A DNA stretch of 64,000 nt from Candidatus Accumulibacter affinis. Lineage in GTDB: Bacteria > Pseudomonadota > Gammaproteobacteria > Burkholderiales > Rhodocyclaceae. Positions 14,483-23,362 of the stretch are shown one piece after another. Within the stretch, counting starts at the first letter, position 1; every line of letters begins with the position of its first letter. The position numbers and the translations under genes are program-made. Location of the stretch: the NCBI GenBank assembly GCA_016713625.1, contig JADJOT010000004.1, forward strand, positions 1 through 64,000, read 5' to 3'. The notes below the pieces were generated by a model. That model did no database searches. It had not been told where the DNA came from and was given only the letters and a program-made list of their open reading frames with translations.

Positions 14483-14821
14483 TCATGCGTGCTCGTCATG
14501 CCTGGCCAGGTCGTTGCGCATGGTTTCGATTTCGGCCTTGATGGCGAGGTACTCCTGCTCCCTGCAGGCAAGGTAATCGCGAGTGAGTCGCAGCTTGCCC
14601 CGCACGCCCTCCGGTGTCAGCAGGTAGGCGTACTTGAGCTTGTTCTCAGCCCGCAGAAAATTACCTGCCTTGATGTAGCCTTTGTCGAGCAGCGCTTTGA
14701 GCAGGTAGTTGGCCTTGCCCAGGCTGAAACCGAGCCGCTCAGCGAGTTGCCGCTGGCTGACCTCGGGTTCTTCGTCGACGATCTTGAGGATGCGGAATTG
14801 CGCTTGTTCGGCGGGAGTCAT
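14483..14821 (-). CDS. MarR-family EPS-associated transcriptional regulator
   Basis: A 112-residue winged helix: LKIVDEEPEVSQRQLAERLG and SLGKANYLLKALLDKGYIKA give the HTH and recognition helix, ENKLKYAYLLTPEGVRGKL the wing, then a C-terminal dimerisation helix. This matches the MarR-like regulators found beside EPS and O-antigen clusters. It lies 102 bp downstream of the rfaH-like gene and ahead of the ops sites, so it probably controls the same polysaccharide locus. Confidence 0.88.
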   Translation of the reverse strand: MTPAEQAQFRILKIVDEEPEVSQRQLAERLGFSLGKANYLLKALLDKGYIKAGNFLRAENKLKYAYLLTPEGVRGKLRLTRDYLACREQEYLAIKAEIETMRNDLARHDEHA

Positions 14822-14923
14822 GATCGTCGTTCAACGGGTGAACACCAATGATAGGGGAAACGGCGACTCTGGGCAAGGGGCCGTGAGCAAGTGGTTCGGA
14901 TATGCTGCACAGCGTTTGCCGGG

Positions 14924-15442
14924 TCAGGTCAGCGTCAAGTGAGCGGTCGGTATCGCCACCGGTTTTTCGCGACCCAGCAGGCTGAGCAGAACGGTCACCC
15001 GTTCGGTGGCGACGGTGGACACGATTCCGGACAGACCCCGCAGTGGGCCATCGCTGATCTCCACGCTGTCGCCCGTCTGGAAAGGGAATACTTCCTCCTC
15101 CTGGCCCCTTGCCTGGTGTTCAGCCAGCAAACGAATCGCCTCGAGCGTCGCTTCATCCAGGGTGGCGGGGATACTGCCGAAGCTTACCAGCCCGGTCACG
15201 CCAGGCGTGCTCCGGATCGGACCGATGCTCTGCTCGGGGCGGCCGCAGCGCACGAAGCCGTAGCGGGGGAACATGACCTGCTGCTTTTTCGCCCAGCCAT
15301 CCTTCTTCTTTTCCCATCGCGTCAGCATGGGCAGGAAGACCTCGTAGGCCTGCTCCTCGAGCTTGCGCACCGCCAGACCCTCCTGCCGAGGCTTGGTGAG
15401 GCAGACGTACCAGCGATTGCCAGCGAGCGGTGCACGGGACAT
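14924..15442 (-). CDS. rfaH: RfaH-like transcription antitermination factor
   Basis: About 172 residues from ATG 15442. The N-terminal NGN domain starts RWYVCLTKPRQEGLAVRKLE, with FPRYGFVRC and VTGLVSFGSIPATL. The C-terminal KOW domain has FQTGDSVEISDGPLRGLSGI and IPTAHLTL. It is a NusG paralogue of the RfaH type. RfaH binds RNA polymerase paused at ops and suppresses termination in long cell-surface operons. Four ops-like sites follow on the same strand. The 36 codons upstream of 15442 do not resemble the family. Confidence 0.88.
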   Translation of the reverse strand: MSRAPLAGNRWYVCLTKPRQEGLAVRKLEEQAYEVFLPMLTRWEKKKDGWAKKQQVMFPRYGFVRCGRPEQSIGPIRSTPGVTGLVSFGSIPATLDEATLEAIRLLAEHQARGQEEEVFPFQTGDSVEISDGPLRGLSGIVSTVATERVTVLLSLLGREKPVAIPTAHLTLT

Positions 15443-15644
15443 AGCGTATAAGTACGGGCGGCAAGGCTGCTCCGCTTTGCGGGAACAGCAGGAGAGAACA
15501 GGAACTCGGTCGAGGCGCCAAGTATCCACGGTTCCTGCCGCCGTAGTCAAATCCGCAGACAGGACAACCGCGAAACCCCCTTGTGTGCACTCCCGGCAAC
15601 CGGCGAGCGCGAGATTGCTGCCAAGCTGGCTATACTAGCGAAAA

Positions 15645-17093
15645 ATGGCTTACACGACCCCTCGACCAGCTTCGCTGCCCGCCCGCAGCAGCCAAACGTT
15701 ACCCACCCGCCGCCTCGCCATCGCCACGCTCCTGGCGACGCTGGCCGCCGATTTGCCGGCCCTGGAGATCAGCGACCCCTTTGCCACCAGGGCGATCACG
15801 CCGCCGCGCCCGGCCCTGACTGGTACTGCCCTGCCCTGCCAGGCGCTACCGGCTGGCAGCACTTACGGCCTGCTCGAAGTCGTCGACCTCGCACTGTGCA
15901 AGAATCCGACCACCCGTGAGGTGTGGTCGGCCGCGCGCGTCCAGGCTGCCCAGGTCGGCCTCGCCCAGTCCGAGTTCCTCCCCACCCTCGACGGCCGCGT
16001 CGCTGCCAGCCACATCAGGATCAACAACCAGAACCCGAACCAGCGCAGCGCCTCGCTGACCCTCTCCTGGCTGCTCTTCGACTTCGGCGCGCGTTCGGCG
16101 AATCTCGAAGTCGCCCGACAATTGATGAGCGCCGCCGCATCGACCCTCGACTCGACCGTCCAGACCGTCTTCCTCAATGCCCTGCAGGCCTACTACAACA
16201 CCCAGGCCGCACGCGCCGCGGTCACCGCCACGCTGGAGTCGGAGAAGGCCAGCCGCGAAAGCCTGACAGCTGCCGAAGTTCGCTACCGCGTCGGCACCGG
16301 CACTCCCGCTGACCGCCTGCAGGCACAGACCGCCTGGTCGCAGGCCACGCTCACCCGCCTCCGCGCCGAAGGCCTGCTCAGAAACAGCTTTGGCCGTCTC
16401 GCCACCGTCATGGGCCTCGATGCCAACCAGCCCCTGCAGCTCGATGACATCCCGACCGCGACGCCCGATGCCAGCTTCGAGGGCGACGTCGCCGCGCTGA
16501 TCGCCGAAGCGCGCGACCGCCGCCCTGACCTCAAAGCAGCCGAAGCTCAGGTCAAGGCCGCGCAGGCGGGCGTCGACTATGCGCGCGCCGCCGGCCTGCC
16601 GACCGTCGCGCTGAGCGCCGGCCCACAATGGGCAGACCTCGGCGGTGCTTCGGCCAACGGCAGCTCGATCGGACTGGTCCTCAGCCTGCCGATCTTCTCC
16701 GGCTTCAACACCACCTACAACGTCCGTGCCGCTGCAGCCAGCACCGACGTCCGGGTTGCCCAGCGCGACAACGTCCGCCAGCAGGTCGCACTCGACGTCT
16801 GGGAGGCTTATCAAAGCCTGACCACCGCTACGCAGACCATTCGTACCACGGCCGACCTGCTGGCCAGCGCCGAACATTCCGAGCGCGTCGCCCTCGGACG
16901 CTACAAGGCCGGTGTCGGCAACATCCTCGACGTCCTCAACGCCCAGAGCGCGCTCGCCAACGCCCGCCTGCAGCGTATCCAGGCGATGCTCGACTGGTAC
17001 GTCTCGCGCGCCACCCTGGCCAAAGCCATCGGCGCCCTCGACAGCCAGCTCCTGCTGTCGACCAGCAGTCGCCAGAAAGCCCGTCAGCCATGA
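15645..17093 (+). CDS. TolC-family outer-membrane channel
   Basis: A 482-residue outer-membrane efflux protein with an N-terminal signal-like stretch (RRLAIATLLATLAADLPA). Two homologous coiled-coil halves follow: DLALCKNPTTREVWSAARVQ and LSWLLFDFGARSANLEVARQ in the first, RRPDLKAAEAQVKAAQAGVD and LSLPIFSGFNTTYNVRAAAA in the second. It forms the exit duct for the adjacent MacA/MacB-like pump and overlaps the adaptor by ATGA. A TATACT at 15631 lies only 8 nt before the ATG, so the true promoter or start is uncertain. Confidence 0.9.
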   Translation: MAYTTPRPASLPARSSQTLPTRRLAIATLLATLAADLPALEISDPFATRAITPPRPALTGTALPCQALPAGSTYGLLEVVDLALCKNPTTREVWSAARVQAAQVGLAQSEFLPTLDGRVAASHIRINNQNPNQRSASLTLSWLLFDFGARSANLEVARQLMSAAASTLDSTVQTVFLNALQAYYNTQAARAAVTATLESEKASRESLTAAEVRYRVGTGTPADRLQAQTAWSQATLTRLRAEGLLRNSFGRLATVMGLDANQPLQLDDIPTATPDASFEGDVAALIAEARDRRPDLKAAEAQVKAAQAGVDYARAAGLPTVALSAGPQWADLGGASANGSSIGLVLSLPIFSGFNTTYNVRAAAASTDVRVAQRDNVRQQVALDVWEAYQSLTTATQTIRTTADLLASAEHSERVALGRYKAGVGNILDVLNAQSALANARLQRIQAMLDWYVSRATLAKAIGALDSQLLLSTSSRQKARQP

Positions 17094-18283
17094 TCGCACG
17101 CAAGTACTCCCTGCTTCTCCTCCTCGCCCTCGCCGGCGCCGGCGGCACCTATTGGTACCGCCAGAGCGCGGGCGAGTCGCTCGAACAGCGCTACAAGCTG
17201 CAGACCATCGAAAAGGGCGACGTCACCCAGACCGTCTCGGCCAACGGCACCCTCAACCCGGTGGTGCTGGTCAGTGTCGGCACTCAGGTCTTCGGGACGG
17301 TCACCAGGCTTTATGTCGACTTCAACGACCAGGTCGAGAAAGGCCAGGCGCTGCTCGAACTCGACGACTCGCTGCTCGCTGCCCAGGCCCGGCAGTCGGC
17401 AGCCAACGTGCTGAACGTCGCGGCGGCGCTCGACCTTGCGCGCGCCAGTGAAGTGCGGATGAAGGCCCTGTTCGAACAGGAATACGTCTCCCGGCAGGAG
17501 CTCGAACAGGCCACCCAGACGCGTCGCTCGACCGAGGCGCAGCTCGCCCAGGCCAGGGCCGCCGCCGACAAGGATCAGGTCAATCTCCGCTACACGACGA
17601 TTCGCTCGCCGGTCTCCGGAGTCGTCGTCGACCGTGTCGTCGACCTCGGGCAGACCGTCGCCGCCAGCCTGCAGACGCCGACCTTGATCAAGATTGCGCA
17701 GGATCTCTCCGAGATGCGTATCGATTCGAGCTTTGCCGAAGCCGACATCGGCAAGATCCGCGAAGGTCAGAAGGTGCGTTTCACCGTCGATGCCTTCCCG
17801 AACCGCAACTTCCAGGGCGAGGTCCAGCAGATCCGCCTCAACCCGACCACCCAGCAAAACGTCGTCACCTACAACGTACGCGTTTCACTTTCCAATCCCG
17901 AACACATCCTGCTGCCCGGCATGACGGCCTACGTCAGCATTGGCGTCGCCAGTCGCCAGGACGTGTTGCTGGTGCCTAACGCCGCGCTGCGCTTCAAGCC
18001 GACCGACGCCGGCGAGCGCAGCGACGCGCCGCCGCAGAAGCCGTCCGGCGAAACGAGCGGCGAGGCGAAAGGCAAGAGCAGGAAGCGCGACAGCGCCAGT
18101 GGCAACGTTTACCGCATCGAGAACGGCGAGTTGAAAGCGGTCAGCGTGCAGATCGGGATCACCGACAATCGCAACACCGAAGTGCTCGGTGGCGAGCTCA
18201 AGGTCGGCGACACGGTGATCACCGGCGAGAATGTCGCCGCCACCAATGGCAAGCCAAGCAGCGTGGGCATGAGACTGTTCTGA
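17090..18283 (+). CDS. MacA/HlyD-like periplasmic adaptor
   Basis: A 397-residue membrane fusion protein with an N-terminal anchor (YSLLLLLALAGAGGTYWY), then lipoyl halves around ANGTLNPVVLVSVGTQVFG and TTIRSPVSGVVVDRVVDLG flanking a coiled hairpin. A beta-barrel region (FTVDAFPNRNFQGEVQQIRL) and a membrane-proximal domain follow. It bridges the inner-membrane ABC pump to TolC. It starts inside the tolC stop codon and ends at the ATP-binding gene with a 1-nt overlap. Substrate unknown (macrolide, peptide or lipid export are options). Confidence 0.9.
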   Translation: MIARKYSLLLLLALAGAGGTYWYRQSAGESLEQRYKLQTIEKGDVTQTVSANGTLNPVVLVSVGTQVFGTVTRLYVDFNDQVEKGQALLELDDSLLAAQARQSAANVLNVAAALDLARASEVRMKALFEQEYVSRQELEQATQTRRSTEAQLAQARAAADKDQVNLRYTTIRSPVSGVVVDRVVDLGQTVAASLQTPTLIKIAQDLSEMRIDSSFAEADIGKIREGQKVRFTVDAFPNRNFQGEVQQIRLNPTTQQNVVTYNVRVSLSNPEHILLPGMTAYVSIGVASRQDVLLVPNAALRFKPTDAGERSDAPPQKPSGETSGEAKGKSRKRDSASGNVYRIENGELKAVSVQIGITDNRNTEVLGGELKVGDTVITGENVAATNGKPSSVGMRLF

Positions 18284-18993
18284 TGGTCGAGGCGGTCATT
18301 CGTGTCGTCGGTCTCGGCAAGTCGTACAGCACGGCCGCCGGACTCTTTCCGGCGCTGCGGGAAGTCGACCTGAGCATCGAGACTGGCGAGTTCGTGGCCA
18401 TCATGGGGCCATCGGGATCAGGCAAGTCGACCTTCATGAACCTGCTTGGCTGTCTCGATACGCCGAGCAGCGGCGACTACTTCCTGGTCGGCAGCAGGGT
18501 AGCCGATCTTGACAGGGACCAGTTGGCGGCGCTGCGCAACCGCAGTATCGGCTTCGTCTTCCAGGGTTTCAACCTGTTGCCGCGGATGACTCTCGAAGAC
18601 AACGTCGCCTTGCCGCTGGTCTATGCAGGCGTCGAACGCGCGCAGCGGCGAGAACGGGCGCGGCAGGAGCTCGCCCGCGTCGGTCTCGCTGACTACGCCG
18701 GTTCGCTGCCAAGCCGCATCTCCGGCGGCCAGCAGCAGCGCGTGGCGATTGCCCGTGCGCTGGTCAATTCCCCGCGCTTGATCCTGGCCGACGAACCAAC
18801 CGGCAACCTCGACAGCCATACCAGCGAGGAGATCATGACGCTGTTTGCGGCGCTCAACCGCGGCGGAATCAGCATCGTCCTGGTGACCCACGAACCGGAC
18901 ATCGCCGCTTACGCCGCACGCCAGGTACGTTTCCGTGACGGCCGCATCGTCAGCGACCTCCCGACCCCGGCGCAAGCGCTCACCGCATGTTGA
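18283..18993 (+). CDS. ABC exporter ATP-binding protein (MacB-type)
   Basis: A 236-residue ATPase: Walker A GPSGSGKST near residue 44, Q-loop FQGFNLLPRM, signature SGGQQQRVAIARAL, Walker B LILADEPTGNLDS and switch His in VTHEPD. It belongs to the MacB/LolD group. The permease is encoded separately by the next gene (7-nt overlap), whereas E. coli MacB is a single polypeptide. Confidence 0.93.
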   Translation: MVEAVIRVVGLGKSYSTAAGLFPALREVDLSIETGEFVAIMGPSGSGKSTFMNLLGCLDTPSSGDYFLVGSRVADLDRDQLAALRNRSIGFVFQGFNLLPRMTLEDNVALPLVYAGVERAQRRERARQELARVGLADYAGSLPSRISGGQQQRVAIARALVNSPRLILADEPTGNLDSHTSEEIMTLFAALNRGGISIVLVTHEPDIAAYAARQVRFRDGRIVSDLPTPAQALTAC

Positions 18994-20207
18994 AGGCGAT
19001 GCTCGGCGAGGCCTGGCAGGCAATGGGCGCGAACCGAATGCGCAGCGTCCTGACCATGCTCGGGATGGTGATCGGAGTCGGTTCGGTGGTGATGATGATG
19101 GCCATCGGTCAGGGCGCGCAGTACGCGGTGGCGCAGACCATCCGCAGCATGGGCAGCAATCTGTACATCGTGATTTCCGGCTCAACCAGCGCCGGCGGCC
19201 TGCGCAGCGGTGGTGGCGGCGGTCCGACGCTGACCATCGCCGATGCCGAGGCGATCGCCGAACTCGACGGCGTCAGCAACGTGGCGCCGGTACAGCAGGG
19301 GACCCAACAACTGGTCTATGGGGCAAACAACTGGAGTTCGACGGTGGTCGGCACGACGCCGCCCTACGTCGACGCGCGCGCGTGGACGATCGTCAGCGGT
19401 TACCCGTTCGGCGACTCGGACGTGCGCGCGGCGACGCGGGTGGCGCTGATCGGCCAGACCGCCGCCGACAATCTGTTCGGGAATGATGATCCGCTCGGCA
19501 AGACGATCCGTATCCGCCAGAGTCCTTTCGTGATCGTCGGCGTGCTCGGCAAGAAAGGGCAGAACCTCGACGGTCGCGATCAGGACGATACCGTGATCAT
19601 TCCGCTGACCACCGCGCAGCGCAAGGTCTTCGGCAACCCCTTTCCGGGGTCGGTGCGGTTGATCATGGTGCAGGCCAACACGGCCGAGGCGATGCCGGCG
19701 GTCGAGAAGCAGATGACCGCGCTGCTGCGTCAGCGCCATCGTCTGCGCGAGGGACAGGACAACGATTTCTATCTGCGCAACCTGGCGGCGGCAGCCGACT
19801 CGGCGGCGGAAACGACGCGGGTGATGTCGGTGCTGCTCGGAGCGATTGCTTCCGTCTCGCTATTGGTCGGCGGCATCGGGATCATGAACATCATGCTCGT
19901 TTCGGTGACCGAGCGTACGCGCGAGATCGGCATCCGCATGGCGATCGGAACGCGCCAGAAGGACATCCTGGCGCAGTTTCTACTCGAAGCGCTGATGATC
20001 TCGGTCGCCGGCTGCCTGGTCGGCCTCGTTCTGGGCGTCGGTGGCGCGCTATTGACCAATGCGCTGACCGATATGGTGATCGTCATCTCCGGCAGTTCGA
20101 TCCTGGTGGCCTTCGGGGTGGCCGCCGGCATCGGCATCTTCTTCGGCTACTATCCGGCGCACCGCGCCGCCGCCCTCGATCCGATCGAGGCACTGCGCCA
20201 CCAATAG
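18987..20207 (+). CDS. MacB/FtsX-type ABC permease
   Basis: A 406-residue protein with an N-terminal transmembrane helix (VLTMLGMVIGVGSVVMMMAI), a large periplasmic MacB-core domain, and three C-terminal helices typical of FtsX. TERTREIGIRMAIGTRQKDI is the conserved cytoplasmic coupling motif. With the preceding three genes it makes a complete tripartite export pump. Last gene of the operon. Confidence 0.92.
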   Translation: MLKAMLGEAWQAMGANRMRSVLTMLGMVIGVGSVVMMMAIGQGAQYAVAQTIRSMGSNLYIVISGSTSAGGLRSGGGGGPTLTIADAEAIAELDGVSNVAPVQQGTQQLVYGANNWSSTVVGTTPPYVDARAWTIVSGYPFGDSDVRAATRVALIGQTAADNLFGNDDPLGKTIRIRQSPFVIVGVLGKKGQNLDGRDQDDTVIIPLTTAQRKVFGNPFPGSVRLIMVQANTAEAMPAVEKQMTALLRQRHRLREGQDNDFYLRNLAAAADSAAETTRVMSVLLGAIASVSLLVGGIGIMNIMLVSVTERTREIGIRMAIGTRQKDILAQFLLEALMISVAGCLVGLVLGVGGALLTNALTDMVIVISGSSILVAFGVAAGIGIFFGYYPAHRAAALDPIEALRHQ

Positions 20208-20317
20208 CCCGAGGCGCCCTGACCCGCAGGACGCCGCTGATCACCGCCTCGCCGCATCGGCAGCCGAGCGTCGGAGCCGGTGCGGAAAGGCCGCTTGCTG
20301 ACCGATATTTCGCAGTC

Positions 20318-20331
20318 TTGATGCGCATCAA
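20318..20331. promoter_or_regulatory. FNR/Anr box of the nar operon
   Basis: TTGATGCGCATCAA, a perfect match to TTGAT-N4-ATCAA, centred 75 bp before the narK1 start at 20400. This spacing suits class II activation, so the nar operon should be induced at low oxygen. Confidence 0.85.
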
Positions 20332-20399
20332 GTCAGCAAAAGATGGTCCTGCGTTAGTCTCCCTGCGTTGATCTACAGGCAGCCAGGGAGATGGTCTCA

Positions 20400-21644
20400 A
20401 TGAGCAAGCAAGGGCAAGGGCTGGCGGTGCTGATCGTCAGCACGTTGGCGTTTACAGTGTGTTTCATGGTTTGGATGATGTTTGGCGTGATCGGCATTCC
20501 AATCAAGACCACGCTCGGCCTGAATGCCACAGAGTTCGGCTTGCTGACGGCCACCCCGGTGCTCACCGGTTCGCTGATCCGCGTTCCGCTGGGCATGTGG
20601 ACCGACAAGTTCGGCGGTCGCATCGTCCTGTTCGTCCTGATGATCCTGTGCGTCGTGCCGATCTACCTGATCTCCTACGCCACCGCTTACTGGCACTTCC
20701 TGGTCCTCGGCCTGTTCGTGGGCATGGCTGGTGGCTCGTTCTCGGTCGGCACGCCCTACGTGGCACGCTGGTTCAGCAGGGAGCGGCAGGGATTTGCCAT
20801 GGGCATCTACGGCGCCGGCAACTCGGGCGCCGCGGTGAACAAATTCGTCGCCCCGGCGCTCATCGTTGCCTTTGGCTGGACGGCGGTGCCGCAGGTCTAT
20901 TCAGGAGTGATGCTCGCTACCGCGCTGATCTTCTGGTTGTTCAGCCATTCCGATCCGGCTCACCTCGTCGATTCAAGGATCACCTGGCGCGAGCAGTTGC
21001 AGGCGCTCAAGGATCCCAAGGTGTGGAAACTCTGCCAATACTATTCGATCGTTTTTGGCGGCTATGTCGCGATGAGCCTGTGGATGGTCCAGTACTACGT
21101 CGGCGAGTTCGGTCTCAACATCACCACCGCCGCCTTGCTTGCGGCGTGCTTTTCGCTGCCCGGCGGCGTGCTGCGCGCCGTCGGCGGCTGGTTCTCCGAT
21201 CGCTACGGCGCCCATGCCGTGACCTGGTGGGTGCTGTGGCTCAGCTGGATCGTCCTCTTCCTCCTGAGCTACCCGCAGACCGATTTCACCATCATGACGG
21301 TCAACGGCCCGAAGTCATTCCACCTCGGGCTGAACGTTTACCTGTTCACCGCGCTGGTGTTCCTCCTGGGCATTGGCTGGGCCTTTGGCAAGGCATCGGT
21401 ATTCAAGTACATCTCCGACGAATATCCCAGGAACATCGGCGTCATTTCCGGCGTCGTCGGACTGGCCGGCGGCCTCGGTGGATTCGTCCTGCCGATCATG
21501 TTTGGCGCGATGATGGACCTGACCGGAGTCCGTTCCAGTGCTTTCATGCTGATGTATGGCGTGGTCTGGGTATCGCTGATCTGGATGTACCTCACCGAAG
21601 TACGCGGGACTCATATCCTGGGTACCGACACCCCGGCCTCGTAA
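20400..21644 (+). CDS. narK1: Nitrate/nitrite MFS transporter NarK1
   Basis: A 414-residue, 12-helix major facilitator of the nitrate/nitrite porter group. Signatures are GSLIRVPLGMWTDKFGGR and GVISGVVGLAGGLGGFVLP, the Gly-rich nitrate signature, with GNSGAAVNKFVAPALIVAFG as its N-half partner. I prefer ATG 20400 to 20391 because GGGAG is 9 nt before the former and only 1 nt before the latter. NarK1-type proteins are thought to be nitrate/proton symporters. First gene of the nar operon. Confidence 0.93.
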   Translation: MSKQGQGLAVLIVSTLAFTVCFMVWMMFGVIGIPIKTTLGLNATEFGLLTATPVLTGSLIRVPLGMWTDKFGGRIVLFVLMILCVVPIYLISYATAYWHFLVLGLFVGMAGGSFSVGTPYVARWFSRERQGFAMGIYGAGNSGAAVNKFVAPALIVAFGWTAVPQVYSGVMLATALIFWLFSHSDPAHLVDSRITWREQLQALKDPKVWKLCQYYSIVFGGYVAMSLWMVQYYVGEFGLNITTAALLAACFSLPGGVLRAVGGWFSDRYGAHAVTWWVLWLSWIVLFLLSYPQTDFTIMTVNGPKSFHLGLNVYLFTALVFLLGIGWAFGKASVFKYISDEYPRNIGVISGVVGLAGGLGGFVLPIMFGAMMDLTGVRSSAFMLMYGVVWVSLIWMYLTEVRGTHILGTDTPAS

Positions 21645-21681
21645 AACTGCACACATCACACCTCGTTATATCGGAGCCCTT

Positions 21682-23328
21682 ATGCAAAGCAGCAGCCCTG
21701 CCGAACCCGCGCGCACCAGTGCCGCCGACGTCGCCGACTGGCGACCGGAGGACGACGCCTTCTGGGAGAAGACCGGCAAGAAGATCGCCTACCGCAACCT
21801 CTGGATCTCGGTGCCGGCGCTGCTCTGCGGCTTTGCGGTGTGGGGCATGTGGGGCATCATCACCGTGCAGATGCTCAACCTGGGCTTCCCGTTCACGCAG
21901 CCCGAGCTGTTTACGCTGACCGCCATCGCCGGCATCTCGGGCGCGACGATGCGCATTCCGGCGTCGTTCCTGATCCGCCTGGCGGGGGGGCGCAACACCA
22001 TCTTCCTGACCACGGCGATGCTGCTGGCACCGGCGATCGGTACCGGCATCGCGCTGCAGCACAAGGACTGGCCGCTATGGGCGTTCCAGCTGATGGCGCT
22101 GTGGTCGGGCGTCGGCGGCGGCAACTTTGCCAGCTCGATGTCCAACATCAGCACCTTCTTCCCGAAGCGCCTGCAGGGCACCGCGCTGGGCCTCAACGCG
22201 GGCCTCGGCAACTTCGGCGTGACGACCATGCAGATCGTCATTCCGCTGGTGATGACCGTCGGCCTGTTCGGGAGTTTCGGTGGCGAACCGCTGACGCTGC
22301 TGAAGGACAGCGGCTGGATCCTGGGCAAGATCCCGGCGGGCACGCCGACCTGGATCCAGAACGCCGGTTTCGCCTGGGTACTGTCACTGGTACCGCTGGC
22401 CGCGCTGTGCTGGTTTGGCATGAACAACCTGAAGACGGTTTCACCGGCCACTGGCGGTCCAGTCGTTGCCTTCGCCAAGATTATCTACCTGTACACGCTG
22501 GCCTTCGTGCCGTCCATCCTCGGACTGTACCTGTACCTGCCGGCGCCCACCGGCTTGGGCGTGATCAGCATGTGGGTGGCCATACCGCTGGACATCGTCA
22601 GCGCGCTGCTGGTGATGAAGCTGGCCGCCTTCGGCACGATGAAGGAGCATGTCGCCAAGCAGTTCCTGATCTTCAAGGACAAGCACACCTGGTCGATGAC
22701 AGCGCTGTACATCGTCACCTTCGGTTCGTTCATCGGCTTCTCGATGGCCTTGCCGCTTTCGATCACGGTGATCTTCGGCATCAGCCACGTGCCTGACGCA
22801 AACGGTGTACTGCAGCACACCCTGAAGAACCCGAACGCGCCGTCGGCGTTCACCTATGCCTGGATCGGTCCCTTTGTCGGCGCTGCAGTACGTCCGATCG
22901 GCGGCTGGATCTCCGACAAACTCGGCGGTTCGATCGTCACCCAGGTGATCTCGCTGGTGATGGTGCTTGCATCGGCCGCCGTTGGCTACGTGATGATGCA
23001 GGCCTACGGCTCGGCGACGCCGGAGCAGTACTTCCCGACCTTCCTCGGACTGTTCATCGTGCTGTTCTTCGCCAGCGGCGTCGGTAACGGCTCGACCTTC
23101 CGTACCATCGGCGTGATCTTCGACCGTCAGCAGGCCGGCCCGGTACTCGGCTGGACCTCGGCAGTCGCCGCCTACGGTGCCTTCATCGCGCCGGTGGTGA
23201 TCGGCCAGCAAATCAAGGCCGGCACGCCGCAGATCGCGATGTACGGCTTCGCCATCTTTTACGCCCTGTGTCTGGTGCTCAACTGGTGGTTCTACCTGCG
23301 TGCGAACGCGTACGTAAAGAATCCCTGA
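21682..23328 (+). CDS. narK2: Nitrate/nitrite transporter NarK2
   Basis: A 548-residue MFS protein, longer than NarK1, with a soluble N-terminus of about 35 residues. Signatures are GATMRIPASFLIRLAGGRNT, ALGLNAGLGNFGVTTMQIVI and the second-half GPFVGAAVRPIGGWISDKLG. NarK2-type proteins act as nitrate/nitrite exchangers, so the pair covers initial import and steady-state exchange. 37 nt after narK1. Confidence 0.92.
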   Translation: MQSSSPAEPARTSAADVADWRPEDDAFWEKTGKKIAYRNLWISVPALLCGFAVWGMWGIITVQMLNLGFPFTQPELFTLTAIAGISGATMRIPASFLIRLAGGRNTIFLTTAMLLAPAIGTGIALQHKDWPLWAFQLMALWSGVGGGNFASSMSNISTFFPKRLQGTALGLNAGLGNFGVTTMQIVIPLVMTVGLFGSFGGEPLTLLKDSGWILGKIPAGTPTWIQNAGFAWVLSLVPLAALCWFGMNNLKTVSPATGGPVVAFAKIIYLYTLAFVPSILGLYLYLPAPTGLGVISMWVAIPLDIVSALLVMKLAAFGTMKEHVAKQFLIFKDKHTWSMTALYIVTFGSFIGFSMALPLSITVIFGISHVPDANGVLQHTLKNPNAPSAFTYAWIGPFVGAAVRPIGGWISDKLGGSIVTQVISLVMVLASAAVGYVMMQAYGSATPEQYFPTFLGLFIVLFFASGVGNGSTFRTIGVIFDRQQAGPVLGWTSAVAAYGAFIAPVVIGQQIKAGTPQIAMYGFAIFYALCLVLNWWFYLRANAYVKNP

Positions 23329-23362
23329 TCGCCCAGCCCACTCAAGTTCCAGAGGAATCCGC

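Noticed and set aside
15846..17099. 417-codon minus-strand frame over tolC
   Set aside because: Antisense shadow of a clear TolC protein in high-GC DNA; no motifs and no ribosome site.
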